Positions 30,747-37,964 of a stretch of 64,000 nt of DNA are shown here, piece after piece. The position numbers and the translations under genes were made by a program. Where the stretch lies: positions 1 through 64,000 of IMG/VR virus record IMGVR_UViG_3300030329_005371; one strand, 5' to 3'. The DNA comes from a virus. Every line of letters starts with the position of its first letter. The first letter of the stretch is position 1. The notes below the pieces were generated by a model. It saw nothing but the letters and a program-made list of their open reading frames with translations. It ran no database searches and was not told where the DNA came from.

Positions 30747-30931
30747 AATATCAAATTGATCAATGGGTTTATTATGTACAATTCCCAGAAATTACAAATT
30801 TAAAAAATGATAAGAAAAAAGCCGTTATTTTAGAAGTAATGGAAAATAATAGTGTTTATGACTATCGTATCTTTATTGATGTCGAAGGCAAAATAAGAAA
30901 AGTTAAGGAAAAGAACCTTTTTTCGATCTAA
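30743..30931 (+). CDS. Small SH3-like protein (62 aa)
   Basis: QWVYYVQFPE, then KKAVILEV, then DYRIFIDVEGKIRKV: short strands resembling the barrel pattern but with no GD(L/I)V signature. Coupled by ATGA to the previous gene. Function unknown. Confidence 0.5.
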   Translation: MKYQIDQWVYYVQFPEITNLKNDKKKAVILEVMENNSVYDYRIFIDVEGKIRKVKEKNLFSI

Positions 30932-30952
30932 GCCTCCTACGTACTAATAGGG

Positions 30953-31990
30953 ATGGCACATAAATTTTTAAAACAACTGCTCGTATTTGTAGCAGCCGTT
31001 TTAACAGGCTGCACCACCAATATGGATTATTATATTATTGGTAGCGGCACTGAAACCGTCACAGAAGTTGTTCACGAAACTGTTTACGAAGAGATAGAAG
31101 TTCCAGTTTATGTTGAAGTAGAAGTTCCAGCAGATCCCGGTTTAATTTGGATTGATTCTTTTATACAACCTCAATCAGTTGATGGTGTCGATATTCTTTG
31201 GGTTATTGATACTTCAGGTTCGATGAATCGTTATGACGCTGAATTGATGGCGGGCATTGAAGCGATGTTGTTAGCGCTGCCAGAAAGCGGCTGGCGTTTG
31301 GCTATGTTAACTAACGATCCATCATATGCCTCCATTGAATCCCAATTTCCTTTGGTTCCTGGTGATGACATCGCAGATGCTGAAAACATGTATAACAATA
31401 TGGGCCGCGGCCATAGAGAAGAAGGATTTGACGCTTCATATGAATATCTAGTAAATAACGAATATGCTCAAACGTGGCTTCGTTATGACGCTGCTCTGTT
31501 GGTAGTATTTGTATCCGATGAAGAAGAGCAAAGTGATGCGCATTTTCCAAGTGTAGATGGTTTTATCTCGTGGTATCAAGGTCTACGAAGTGGTTCGGTA
31601 TTCTTATCTAGTATTGTTAATATAGATCCTTCTGAATCGCTCTGTAATACTAACGCATATAACAATGGAGACAGATATATTGAAGCTACTGAACATTTTG
31701 GGGGACAAATTGTAGATGTTTGCTCTGAAGATTGGAGCGCTGGAGTTGTAGACGCAGCATCACGTTTAGAGCCATATGAGTATATTCAATTAACTTATGA
31801 ACCAATAGAAGAATCAATTAGAGTCTTTATAAATGGCGCTTTAAATTACGATTGGTATTATTCTGCCACTGATAATACTATTTACTTTACGGTCATACCG
31901 GGTGGGAATGACTTAGTGGAAGTGGGGTATCGTTATTTTCCAGATGAAGGGGGTGACACCGGTGACACCGGATTAGATACTGCTGCGTAA
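30953..31990 (+). CDS. VWA-domain lipoprotein
   Basis: A 345-aa protein with a type II signal peptide (lipobox VLTGC, lipidated Cys about residue 20), a Glu/Val-rich stalk (VPVYVEVEVP), then a VWA domain with a MIDAS motif DTSGSMN near residue 88. A short C-terminal domain ends in a GDTGDTGLDTAA tail, encoded by imperfect DNA repeats. It is predicted to sit in the periplasm or on the outer surface and to bind a partner in a metal-dependent way. Such Asp-Thr-Gly tails are familiar in deltaproteobacterial lipoproteins, suggesting acquisition from such a host (inference). Confidence 0.82.
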   Translation: MAHKFLKQLLVFVAAVLTGCTTNMDYYIIGSGTETVTEVVHETVYEEIEVPVYVEVEVPADPGLIWIDSFIQPQSVDGVDILWVIDTSGSMNRYDAELMAGIEAMLLALPESGWRLAMLTNDPSYASIESQFPLVPGDDIADAENMYNNMGRGHREEGFDASYEYLVNNEYAQTWLRYDAALLVVFVSDEEEQSDAHFPSVDGFISWYQGLRSGSVFLSSIVNIDPSESLCNTNAYNNGDRYIEATEHFGGQIVDVCSEDWSAGVVDAASRLEPYEYIQLTYEPIEESIRVFINGALNYDWYYSATDNTIYFTVIPGGNDLVEVGYRYFPDEGGDTGDTGLDTAA

Positions 31991-31999
31991 GGGGGACAC

Positions 32000-32296
32000 A
32001 TGTTAGAATTTTTATTATTAATCTTGGGCATCAATTGCCTTACTTTTACATATTTTGGTTATAAATTTATACAATTTAGAAAAAACGAAAAATATAGAAC
32101 ACAAGAACTCAATCATAAGGTACAATGTTTATTGGATCAGATGAAACAAGAATATCAATCTGAGAGAGAGGCCGAGTTAAATGAAGAGCCTGTCACAAAT
32201 ATTTTTAGAGAGCACGTAATTGACGAGATATCCAAACAACGACTCATCTACGACGAGGCCACTGGACGATACATCAGATTACGGCAGATCAAATAG
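32000..32296 (+). CDS. Single-pass membrane protein with cytoplasmic helix (98 aa)
   Basis: An N-terminal membrane segment (MLEFLLLILGINCLTFTYFG) followed by a charged helical domain. GGGGG-type SD before ATG 32000. It overlaps the next frame by 77 nt. Unknown. Confidence 0.6.
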   Translation: MLEFLLLILGINCLTFTYFGYKFIQFRKNEKYRTQELNHKVQCLLDQMKQEYQSEREAELNEEPVTNIFREHVIDEISKQRLIYDEATGRYIRLRQIK

Positions 32297-32564
32297 AAGA
32301 CCACCAGAGCCGCCAGATCCTTTTGGTTCATTAGATTTATCTTTTATAGCCAAAGGAATTCTTTACATCTGTATAGCGGTGGTTATAATTGTATTTGTAA
32401 ACTCTTGTCAAGTAGACGAAGAAGTTATTAAACAATGTGAAACATCTTGTAGTTCCAATGGCAATCGTATGGATTCAGTGTCCGTATTTGGTTGTGATTG
32501 CGAACAAAAACAAGATGCCTTGTCGTCACCTTGGGTATTGCCCCCAACACCAGCAGGAGATTGA
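32220..32564 (+). CDS. Cys-rich membrane-anchored protein (up to 114 aa), TTG start
   Basis: A Pro/Arg-rich N-terminus, one membrane segment (GILYICIAVVIIVFVNSC), then a Cys-rich outside domain (CETSCSSNG ... VFGCDC). No ATG lies before the membrane segment, so the TTG at 32220 inside the preceding gene is used; the exact start is uncertain. The Cys after the hydrophobic stretch could alternatively be a lipobox (FVNSC). Unknown function. Confidence 0.5.
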   Translation: MTRYPNNDSSTTRPLDDTSDYGRSNRRPPEPPDPFGSLDLSFIAKGILYICIAVVIIVFVNSCQVDEEVIKQCETSCSSNGNRMDSVSVFGCDCEQKQDALSSPWVLPPTPAGD

Positions 32565-33371
32565 ATGATACAACCCCAACATCTTATATTATTTGATGTA
32601 GACGGCACCTTAACCGAAGCAAGAAAACCAATTCAAAAAGCAATGCTAAAAGCTTTGCGTGAATTATCTCGTTATGCTGAAATTGGCTTTCTTACTGGCT
32701 CTGGTCTCGAATATATCAAAGAACAACTTTGGCCGGCCCTAGCCGATCCTATTATACGTCAGAATTGTCACTTATTGCCTTGTAATGGTACGGAATATGT
32801 GATACCTTACGGTGATGAGGAGATTATTTTTAATCCTATGTCGAAAGAGTACATGATTGATTCGATAGGTAAAGAAGATTTTCAAAAATTAATGAGAGTG
32901 CTTTGTTCTTTTCAAGCGGAAATAGTAGAAGAGAATAATGATTTACCACTAACAGGAAATTTTGTTCAAAATCGAGGCTCGATGATAAACTGGTGTCCTA
33001 TTGGTAGAAACGCACAACAAGAAGATCGAGATGTATTTAAAGCGCTTGACAGTTTGTATGGGATTCGCCGAATGTATCTAGATAAACTTAAAAACTATAT
33101 TTTAACTTCTAAAATGGATATAACTGTAAAACTAGGCGGCAATACTTCTTTTGATATATTTCCTAATGGATGGGATAAAACATTTGCCTTAAATCACTTT
33201 GACGGCCCTAACTGGGTATTTTGGTTTGTAGGCGATCGCTGTAGTCCAACAGGGAATGATTATGAAATATTTTCAGCATTGAAAGAAACCGGCCGCGCCT
33301 TCGAAGTAGGCTCACCAGAAGAAACAGTTGATATTATTGATTTTCATATTTTACGAGATTTAGGAGCATAA
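32565..33371 (+). CDS. Phosphomannomutase-like HAD enzyme (eukaryotic-type PMM fold)
   Basis: A 268-aa HAD-IIB protein: motif I LFDVDGTLTEAR (Asp11, Asp13), LPCNGTE, then GSMINWCPIGRNAQ, which matches the substrate-binding signature of alpha-phosphomannomutases, and GDRCSPTGNDYE as motif IV. PMM interconverts mannose-6-P and mannose-1-P, the entry to GDP-mannose. It could feed the GDP-mannose-type epimerase in the sugar cluster 27 kb downstream (inference). ATG 32565 follows the previous stop directly. Confidence 0.85.
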   Translation: MIQPQHLILFDVDGTLTEARKPIQKAMLKALRELSRYAEIGFLTGSGLEYIKEQLWPALADPIIRQNCHLLPCNGTEYVIPYGDEEIIFNPMSKEYMIDSIGKEDFQKLMRVLCSFQAEIVEENNDLPLTGNFVQNRGSMINWCPIGRNAQQEDRDVFKALDSLYGIRRMYLDKLKNYILTSKMDITVKLGGNTSFDIFPNGWDKTFALNHFDGPNWVFWFVGDRCSPTGNDYEIFSALKETGRAFEVGSPEETVDIIDFHILRDLGA

Positions 33372-33374
33372 AAA

Positions 33375-33566
33375 ATGGAAAAAACACCAAAGAAATGGCA
33401 AAAAGTTAGAATTTTTGATAGTTATGATGATGCCAATGAATTACGAAGCGTATTGTTGGATAACGATGATACGGGACTTTTGGAAGTAAAAATTCGAAGA
33501 TGTGGGCCGGCCGGTTCACAATTTAAAGTAAAGAAATACTTCCCAGAACAAAAGAAAGGAAATTAA
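33375..33566 (+). CDS. Small hypothetical protein (63 aa)
   Basis: A 63-aa basic protein: VRIFDSYDDANELRSVLLDN, then VKIRRCGPAGSQFKVKKYF. The pattern resembles a small ferredoxin-like or ribosome-hibernation-like fold, but no family is assigned. It sits tightly between the PMM and cytidylyltransferase genes. Confidence 0.55.
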   Translation: MEKTPKKWQKVRIFDSYDDANELRSVLLDNDDTGLLEVKIRRCGPAGSQFKVKKYFPEQKKGN

Positions 33567-34067
33567 ATGACAGTCCATCCAGATATGTTTAATGATAAAA
33601 AAGAAAAACCAACTGTAATGGTATCAGGCGGCTTCGATCCCGTCCATGCCGGCCATATTCGAATGATTAGAGATGCTGCTAATTTTGGAGATGTCATTGT
33701 TATAGCTAATTCTGATCAATGGCTTTTTCGGAAGAAAGGGTTTGTATTTATGACTTTTGAGCAGCGAGCAGAAATTCTTAACGCAATTAAAGGTGTTATC
33801 TTGGTAGATTCTGTAGATGATACAGATGGTACAGTCTGCGAAGCAATTCGAAGACTTAAGCCTGATTTTTTTGCAAATGGAGGCGATCGTGGACGCTCTA
33901 ATACGCCAGAACAGTCTGTTTGCGAAGAATTGGGAGTTAAATTATTATGGGGTGTAGGAGGAGATAAAAAACTTGCTAGTTCTTCTGATTTGGTACAGAA
34001 TGTTAGAGATTTTGAACAGTCTTTGGCTCCTCCGGTCCGAACCTCTACAAAACATTCTGATAGATAA
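33567..34067 (+). CDS. Cytidylyltransferase-type nucleotidyltransferase (HldE/RfaE C-terminal-like)
   Basis: A 166-aa protein with VSGGFDPVHAGHIRMIRDA (HxGH, residues 18-36), DVIVIANSD, and a downstream FMTFEQRAEIL segment, as in HldE C-terminal and glycerol-3-phosphate cytidylyltransferases. These make ADP-heptose or CDP-alcohol from sugar phosphate or polyol phosphate and NTP. It likely adds to activated-sugar supply. It shares an operon with the PMM gene; the downstream promoter lies just past its stop. Confidence 0.85.
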   Translation: MTVHPDMFNDKKEKPTVMVSGGFDPVHAGHIRMIRDAANFGDVIVIANSDQWLFRKKGFVFMTFEQRAEILNAIKGVILVDSVDDTDGTVCEAIRRLKPDFFANGGDRGRSNTPEQSVCEELGVKLLWGVGGDKKLASSSDLVQNVRDFEQSLAPPVRTSTKHSDR

Positions 34068-34070
34068 TAC

Positions 34071-34099
34071 TTGACAACTTCTATTGAAGTAGTTATAGT
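34071..34099 (+). promoter_or_regulatory. Consensus sigma70-type promoter
   Basis: TTGACA (34071-34076), a 17-nt spacer, TATAGT (34094-34099), with AGTAGT just before the -10, similar to the Hsp20 and 40290 promoters. Drives the HNH gene; the expected transcription start is only a few nt before ATG 34112. Confidence 0.75.
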
Positions 34100-34111
34100 A
34101 TGGAAGAATCA

Positions 34112-34609
34112 ATGAAAGCATTAAAACTAGACGCATCATATCGACCGGTTGGTGTTATCGATGCTGTAGAAGCTTTAGTGTTGTGTATTGTAGGAAAAGC
34201 TAAGGCTATTGAAACGTACACAAGAGAAATTTGTTCTCCTTCTCGCACATTTAAAATTCCAGCAGTGATTGTTTTAAAAACTATAGTAAAATATCACTTT
34301 AAAGGAATGGCCTGTAATCGTCAAAACATTATTTGGAGAGATCAAAATATTTGTCAGTATTGCGCCAAATCTTTTCCTTCTGAAAAATTGACTGTAGACC
34401 ATTTAATGCCTAAGAGCAGAGGTGGGCCTAAATCTTGGAAGAATTTAGTTGCGGCATGTAAAAGATGTAATCAGAGAAAAGGAAACAAAACTCCACAAGA
34501 ATGTGGTATGATACCAATACGAAAGCCGTATAAGCCTAAAATATCTGCTTTAAAAACTACTGCTAAAAATCAAATAAGTGATTTGTGGAAAATTTATCTA
34601 TGGGAATAA
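34112..34609 (+). CDS. HNH endonuclease
   Basis: About 165 aa. The N-terminus KALKLDASYRPVGVIDAVEAL resembles the IETS-type N-terminal strand seen in stand-alone HNH proteins. The nuclease core has CQYCAKSF, then LTVDHLMPKSRGG, then ACKRCNQRKGNKTP: paired zinc Cys plus the catalytic D-H...N. DNA cleavage function. Start at ATG 34112 because the frame's first ATG (34100) would be upstream of the transcription start. It is free-standing, with no split host gene around it, so not obviously homing. Confidence 0.88.
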   Translation: MKALKLDASYRPVGVIDAVEALVLCIVGKAKAIETYTREICSPSRTFKIPAVIVLKTIVKYHFKGMACNRQNIIWRDQNICQYCAKSFPSEKLTVDHLMPKSRGGPKSWKNLVAACKRCNQRKGNKTPQECGMIPIRKPYKPKISALKTTAKNQISDLWKIYLWE

Positions 34610-34610
34610 A

Positions 34611-34877
34611 ATGTTAATTGATAGAAATACTGTTTGTTATACATCAGAGAGAGGGCATAAAAATTTCTGGTATCCTAGTGACCATAAAGTAATTGTTAAA
34701 GAATCATGTAGCGCGCAGCAAGTATCTTGGATTTCAGGTGGTCCAAAAATTGCCATTCGAATACTTAAAGAAAATCTTGTTCCGCTAGATATATCTCAAG
34801 AAGCTATATTAAATATGTCCCCTCCTGCGAAAAGTGGATATACCATTGTGTGGATCGAGAGATGTTTCAAAAACTAA
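34611..34877 (+). CDS. Hypothetical protein (88 aa)
   Basis: Starts MLIDRNTVCYTSERGHKNFW just after the HNH stop. Mixed alpha/beta with strands SAQQVSWI and YTIVWIERCF. No family recognised. Confidence 0.55.
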   Translation: MLIDRNTVCYTSERGHKNFWYPSDHKVIVKESCSAQQVSWISGGPKIAIRILKENLVPLDISQEAILNMSPPAKSGYTIVWIERCFKN

Positions 34878-34896
34878 AAGAATTTTGTAGAATCAA

Positions 34897-34927
34897 TAAG
34901 GAGAAAAATATGACCACTACAACAAAA
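34897..34927 (+). repeat. Duplicated ribosome-site/start segment, copy 1
   Basis: A 31-nt stretch covering TAAGGAGAAAAATATG and the first codons of a coiled-coil gene, repeated identically at 35841-35871 before its paralogue. Confidence 0.75.
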
Positions 34928-35143
34928 GAGTCCCGTGCGACTTCTAATACTTTAAAGCTTCTTAGCTCAGAATCTGCACACCTTAAGAAAAAATTGGCTA
35001 ACCAATCTGAGACAATGGCAACGTTGCTATCGCGCATGAGTATTCTTTCGGATGAGTTGGCTCTTTTAAAAGGCGAACTTAACGCATTTAAGAAGAATGT
35101 TTCTAACGATGTAAAATATTTGACTGATCGCGTCGATAGTTAG
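34910..35143 (+). CDS. Small coiled-coil protein, paralogue 1 (77 aa)
   Basis: MTTTTKES..., a Thr/Ser-rich start, then a heptad-rich helix (LKKKLANQSETMATLLSRMS ... LALLKGELNAFKKNVSNDVK) ending YLTDRVDS. Paralogue of the gene at 35853, with which it shares the ribosome site, the first codons and the ending. The start is fixed by AAGGAG and the shared MTTTT. Function unknown; likely oligomeric. Confidence 0.7.
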   Translation: MTTTTKESRATSNTLKLLSSESAHLKKKLANQSETMATLLSRMSILSDELALLKGELNAFKKNVSNDVKYLTDRVDS

Positions 35144-35144
35144 G

Positions 35145-35831
35145 ATGAAAAAAGTTAAAATTTTTAGTTCTGGCGGTTGTGGCACCCGCTGGCTCCAAGG
35201 CATAACTAAGTTTTATACGATTCCTGTTGATGTGCCGTCTGATTTTCCCACTCATCTGCCGGCTTCTGTAGTTAAAAAGAATTTTATAGTGGATAGATAT
35301 TTTGATAAAGGTATTCTAATCTATGCCGATCCAAGAGAAGTATTTCTACATATTATTCGCAAGCAGCCGGATAGGCGTATAAAACATTTTCAACATTTAG
35401 GGTGCGAAGCGGAGGAAACAAGTCGTTTGCTTGAAATAGGTAATAAAAATCGTCTTGGCAATATTGAAAAAGAATTACATCAAGTTAAAAGTTTTAAGGG
35501 ATTAGAAAATCATTATGACGATTGGATAAAGACAAAATTTCCTATTGATGTTGCCTTTGTTAAATCCGAATCTTTAGCCATAGAAGCGAATGGAAAAAAA
35601 TTAGGAGAATTTTTAGAATTAGAGGAATCTGAAATCTTCGGCCAAGTTATAGCGGATAGATTTTCTCCTCGACAAACTAAACTATCACAATGTTCACCCT
35701 CCCAGAGAGCCCATCTTAATAATTTGTTTGGGTCGCTGGTGCGAAAGCAAGCATCTAAGCCACCAGTATGGATCAAGAAAAGATTTATGGTACCAGTTCC
35801 TACCGAAAATGGAACAATTACACTTAATTAG
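35145..35831 (+). CDS. Sulfotransferase-like protein
   Basis: A 228-aa protein beginning VKIFSSGGCGTRWLQGI, a P-loop like the 5'-phosphosulfate-binding loop of PAPS sulfotransferases (usually P-K-S-G-T-T-W). ILIYADPREVFLHII stands where the 3'-phosphate-binding R-(N/D)P-R-(D/E) motif is expected. It is a diverged paralogue of the protein at 51744. The end, VPVPTENGTITLN, is shared at the DNA level with the unrelated protein at 36253. Probable substrate: a glycan. Confidence 0.68.
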   Translation: MKKVKIFSSGGCGTRWLQGITKFYTIPVDVPSDFPTHLPASVVKKNFIVDRYFDKGILIYADPREVFLHIIRKQPDRRIKHFQHLGCEAEETSRLLEIGNKNRLGNIEKELHQVKSFKGLENHYDDWIKTKFPIDVAFVKSESLAIEANGKKLGEFLELEESEIFGQVIADRFSPRQTKLSQCSPSQRAHLNNLFGSLVRKQASKPPVWIKKRFMVPVPTENGTITLN

Positions 35832-35838
35832 AGGAGAT
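35797..35838 (+). repeat. 42-nt gene-end repeat, copy 1
   Basis: Encodes VPTENGTITLN and stop plus the following AGAGGAGA. It matches 36691-36732 at 40 of 42 positions; both differences are third-base silent changes in the coding end. Confidence 0.85.
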
Positions 35839-35840
35839 AT

Positions 35841-35871
35841 AAGGAGAAAAATATGACCACTACAACAAAAA
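35841..35871 (+). repeat. Duplicated ribosome-site/start segment, copy 2
   Basis: Identical to 34897-34927, a 31-nt match including AAGGAG and the ATG of the coiled-coil paralogue at 35853. Confidence 0.75.
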
Positions 35872-36065
35872 CAACTACCCGTAGTACGAAAGAGGTAACA
35901 GCGCTTAAGAAGAAGGTAGCAAATCAAGCAGAGGCCATGGCTAATCTCTTAAGTAGAATGAGCGTAATGACAGACGAAATTACTTCACTTAAGAGAGAAA
36001 TACAATCTTTCAAAAAGAATGTAGCCGCAGATGTCAAATATTTGACTGATCGCGTTGATGGCTAA
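35853..36065 (+). CDS. Small coiled-coil protein, paralogue 2 (70 aa)
   Basis: MTTTTKTTTRSTKEV, then a helix (LKKKVANQAEAMANLLSRMS ... KREIQSFKKNVAADVK) ending YLTDRVDG. Clear duplicate of the gene at 34910. Its end overlaps the next gene by 8 nt. Unknown role. Confidence 0.7.
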   Translation: MTTTTKTTTRSTKEVTALKKKVANQAEAMANLLSRMSVMTDEITSLKREIQSFKKNVAADVKYLTDRVDG

Positions 36066-36252
36066 GTTCGGCCGCTTCGCTGTAATATGGTATAGTCAGC
36101 AGTTTGCGATTCCTTTTTGGATTATTGGTCATGTACACTTGCATCTTAATGACTACCATGATATAATAGAGTTATCAAGTTCAGCCATAATGCATTTTAT
36201 GGTTGCGCTTGGTTTTTGGTTTGATTGGCAAGAATATAATAAAGGAGAATAA
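36058..36252 (+). CDS. Small two-pass membrane protein (64 aa)
   Basis: MAKFGRFAVIWYSQQFAIPF with hydrophobic segments (IPFWIIGHVHLHL and AIMHFMVALGFWF), several His residues and an acidic end. ATG 36058 overlaps the preceding gene. Unknown. Confidence 0.55.
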   Translation: MAKFGRFAVIWYSQQFAIPFWIIGHVHLHLNDYHDIIELSSSAIMHFMVALGFWFDWQEYNKGE

Positions 36253-36726
36253 ATGTCATTTACAGAAAAGTTAAAGAGTTTGAGGGTAGCTCCTAACACC
36301 ATGGCTACTCTAACATATAGTGAGGGAACAGATGTGTTTCTCATGAACGAAGATGAAGTAGATACAGCGCTGTCCAACACAGATGTAGTTGAGCAGTTTG
36401 CTGAACTTATCACTACGCGAGGTATTCACGCAAGCAGCATGTATGGAACTAATTACATGGATTCTTTGCGAGACGGCGGGTATCTTGATGATTATGAGCG
36501 CGGAAGCTTTAGCTTCTCGGAGTTCATCGGAGAGACTATCCGGGAGAACTTTTATGATTTGGATTTTATTGAGTCCTCAATTACAAAGTATGATTATAAG
36601 CGAGGATTTTGTACTCTCACGGCAGAAGTCAAGATTCCTGTGGAAGATCTAATTATGGAATCGCCATATACTGGCGGTTGGACGGTATCTGTTCCTACCG
36701 AAAATGGAACAATTACGCTTAACTAG
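36253..36726 (+). CDS. Hypothetical protein (157 aa) with shared C-terminal module
   Basis: An acidic alpha/beta protein (MNEDEVDTALSNTDVVEQF ... GSFSFSEFIGETIRENFYDL ... GFCTLTAEVKIPVEDLI). Its last 11 residues VPTENGTITLN are identical in protein and almost identical in DNA to the end of the sulfotransferase-like protein at 35145, although the rest is unrelated. AAAGGAG precedes ATG 36253. Unknown function. Confidence 0.7.
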   Translation: MSFTEKLKSLRVAPNTMATLTYSEGTDVFLMNEDEVDTALSNTDVVEQFAELITTRGIHASSMYGTNYMDSLRDGGYLDDYERGSFSFSEFIGETIRENFYDLDFIESSITKYDYKRGFCTLTAEVKIPVEDLIMESPYTGGWTVSVPTENGTITLN

Positions 36727-36732
36727 AGGAGA
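36691..36732 (+). repeat. 42-nt gene-end repeat, copy 2
   Basis: Second copy of the VPTENGTITLN-stop-AGAGGAGA segment; the trailing GAGGAG also supplies the ribosome site for the lipoprotein at 36737. Confidence 0.85.
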
Positions 36733-36736
36733 AATT

Positions 36737-36961
36737 ATGAGAGCGATTATTGCGTTGGCTGTATTGGTTGGTTGTGCCGAAACAGAGACAACTGAAACAG
36801 AGACAACTGAGACGGAAACAACCAGCACTGAAACCACCACTACTGATGGTACCAACACAACGGGAACTACCACTGAAGGCACTACGCCTGCAACCCCCGC
36901 AAAGACTACTGATACTACCAACAACAGTAACAGTAGCGAATCCGCTGTATCGTCGGACTAA
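36737..36961 (+). CDS. Thr-rich small lipoprotein (74 aa)
   Basis: A short type II signal peptide (MRAIIALAVLVGC, lipobox LVGC), then a low-complexity Thr/Glu region built from ETETT repeats, then Thr/Pro/Ser/Asn-rich sequence. It should be lipidated and mucin-like, possibly glycosylated (inference). The coding repeat is a tandem 15-nt unit at 36779. The ribosome site comes from the shared repeat just upstream. Confidence 0.75.
   Translation: MRAIIALAVLVGCAETETTETETTETETTSTETTTTDGTNTTGTTTEGTTPATPAKTTDTTNNSNSSESAVSSD
36779..36823 (+). repeat. Tandem 15-nt repeat in lipoprotein gene
   Basis: GAAACAGAGACAACT twice (36779-36793, 36794-36808) followed by a degenerate third unit. It encodes ETETT units and could slip in length. 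Confidence 0.75.
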
Positions 36962-37003
36962 TAACGGTACGTGGCCGCCGAACGTCACGTAGGCGGGGGT
37001 TTT

Positions 37004-37032
37004 CCGGTTTTCCTTGGACGCTAAAAAACCGG
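37004..37032 (+). other. Hairpin just upstream of tRNA-Thr
   Basis: CCGGTTTT (37004-37011) pairs with AAAACCGG (37025-37032), an 8-bp stem with a 13-nt loop ending 8 nt before the tRNA. The T-run lies inside the 5' arm, so it is not a normal terminator. May be a processing or antitermination structure. Confidence 0.45.
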
Positions 37033-37039
37033 TTCTTTC

Positions 37040-37115
37040 GCCACTTTAGCTCAGTTGGTAGAGCAGCTGATTTGTAATCAGCAGGTCGTAGGTTCGACTC
37101 CTATAAGTGGCTCCA
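37040..37115 (+). tRNA. tRNA-Thr (anticodon UGU), CCA encoded
   Basis: Full cloverleaf: acceptor GCCACTT (37040-37046) with AAGTGGC (37105-37111), D-arm AGCTCAGTTGGTAGAGCA-type, anticodon stem GCTGA/TCAGC with loop TTTGTAA (anticodon TGT, decoding ACA), T-arm with GGTTCGACTCC, discriminator T and encoded CCA (37113-37115). ACA is frequent in the AT-rich genes of this phage. Confidence 0.95.
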
Positions 37116-37128
37116 CATTAAGGGCGTT

Positions 37129-37680
37129 ATGAATCCAAAGTTCATCATTTTTACTGGACCAATGTTTGGATCAAAGACCACCCGTTTGTTCGCGGCTTTA
37201 GATCGCTATAAGTACCAGAAACGTAATATTATTGCGTTTAAGCCCGGCATCGATGATCGTTATTGTGAAACTAGTATCGTCACGCATTCAGGAGCATCAA
37301 TGCCCGCACGTGTAGTTAATAGCGGAATGGAAATACATCAATATATAACTCATCATGATGAATATGATGTTATTGCTGTAGATGAGGCTTTTATGATACC
37401 TGGGACGTCCTGGGTGCTGATTGACTTGTTTAAAAAAGGTAAAACGATTGTAGTATCGTCTTTAGATTTATCTGCGACTGGAAAGGCATTTGACGAGATT
37501 GAGGCCATGTTTCCGTGGGCAACACATATCGAAAAGTGTCCTGCTGTCTGTACAGTCTGTGGGCAAGACGCTTATTACACACAAAAAAAAGTAGAAGATA
37601 TTGCTGAGATAACAGTTGGAGGCGCCGAACTTTATGAGCCTCGTTGTTGGAAGCACCATAGTTACTTTAATGAAATATAA
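37129..37680 (+). CDS. tdk: Thymidine kinase
   Basis: A 183-aa type II thymidine kinase: P-loop FTGPMFGSKTTRLF (about 5-18), DVIAVDEAFMI (Walker B-type with catalytic Glu), the lasso region and zinc ribbon CPAVCTVCGQ ... CW, and GGAELYEPRCW near the end. It phosphorylates thymidine with ATP in the salvage pathway. The start at 37129 has only a weak GGG-type ribosome site. It overlaps the next gene by 11 nt, placing a barrel gene behind it. Confidence 0.93.
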   Translation: MNPKFIIFTGPMFGSKTTRLFAALDRYKYQKRNIIAFKPGIDDRYCETSIVTHSGASMPARVVNSGMEIHQYITHHDEYDVIAVDEAFMIPGTSWVLIDLFKKGKTIVVSSLDLSATGKAFDEIEAMFPWATHIEKCPAVCTVCGQDAYYTQKKVEDIAEITVGGAELYEPRCWKHHSYFNEI

Positions 37681-37957
37681 AGTGGGTGATATAGTTCTGG
37701 TTAGATCCAGCGCCGGCGAAGCAATACCTCGATTTCACGTTAAGCTTATTGAGCGTATTGTTAGAAATCCGCCGAAGGATCCTAGTTATGTTATTTGGCG
37801 CGCCCACTTGACACGCCAGCGTGAAGCGACTATACTACGAAAGGAATGGCATATCCCATTTAAATTTCCTGACGAAATTGAAACTTTTGTATTAGAAAAA
37901 AATATAATCAGAAAAGAAAGAAATACTAAGAAAAGAAAGAACAAGAGAAGGACTTAG
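37670..37957 (+). CDS. SH3-like barrel protein with basic tail (95 aa)
   Basis: Starts MKYKVGDIVLVRSSAG with the VGDIV signature, then YVIWRAHL, and ends in a strongly basic tail (RKERNTKKRKNKRR). The basic tail suggests nucleic-acid contact (inference). ATG 37670 chosen to keep the signature at the N-terminus. A promoter lies within its 3' half. Confidence 0.62.
   Translation: MKYKVGDIVLVRSSAGEAIPRFHVKLIERIVRNPPKDPSYVIWRAHLTRQREATILRKEWHIPFKFPDEIETFVLEKNIIRKERNTKKRKNKRRT
37808..37836 (+). promoter_or_regulatory. Consensus sigma70-type promoter within gene
   Basis: TTGACA (37808-37813), a 17-nt spacer, TATACT (37831-37836), about 150 nt before PIN-PhoH. A possible start for separate PhoH expression. 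Confidence 0.5.
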
Positions 37958-37964
37958 TATTATC

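Noticed and set aside
34112-34609. HNH gene as a homing endonuclease in an intron
   Set aside because: Neighbouring genes are intact and no split gene or intron-like fold is visible around it.
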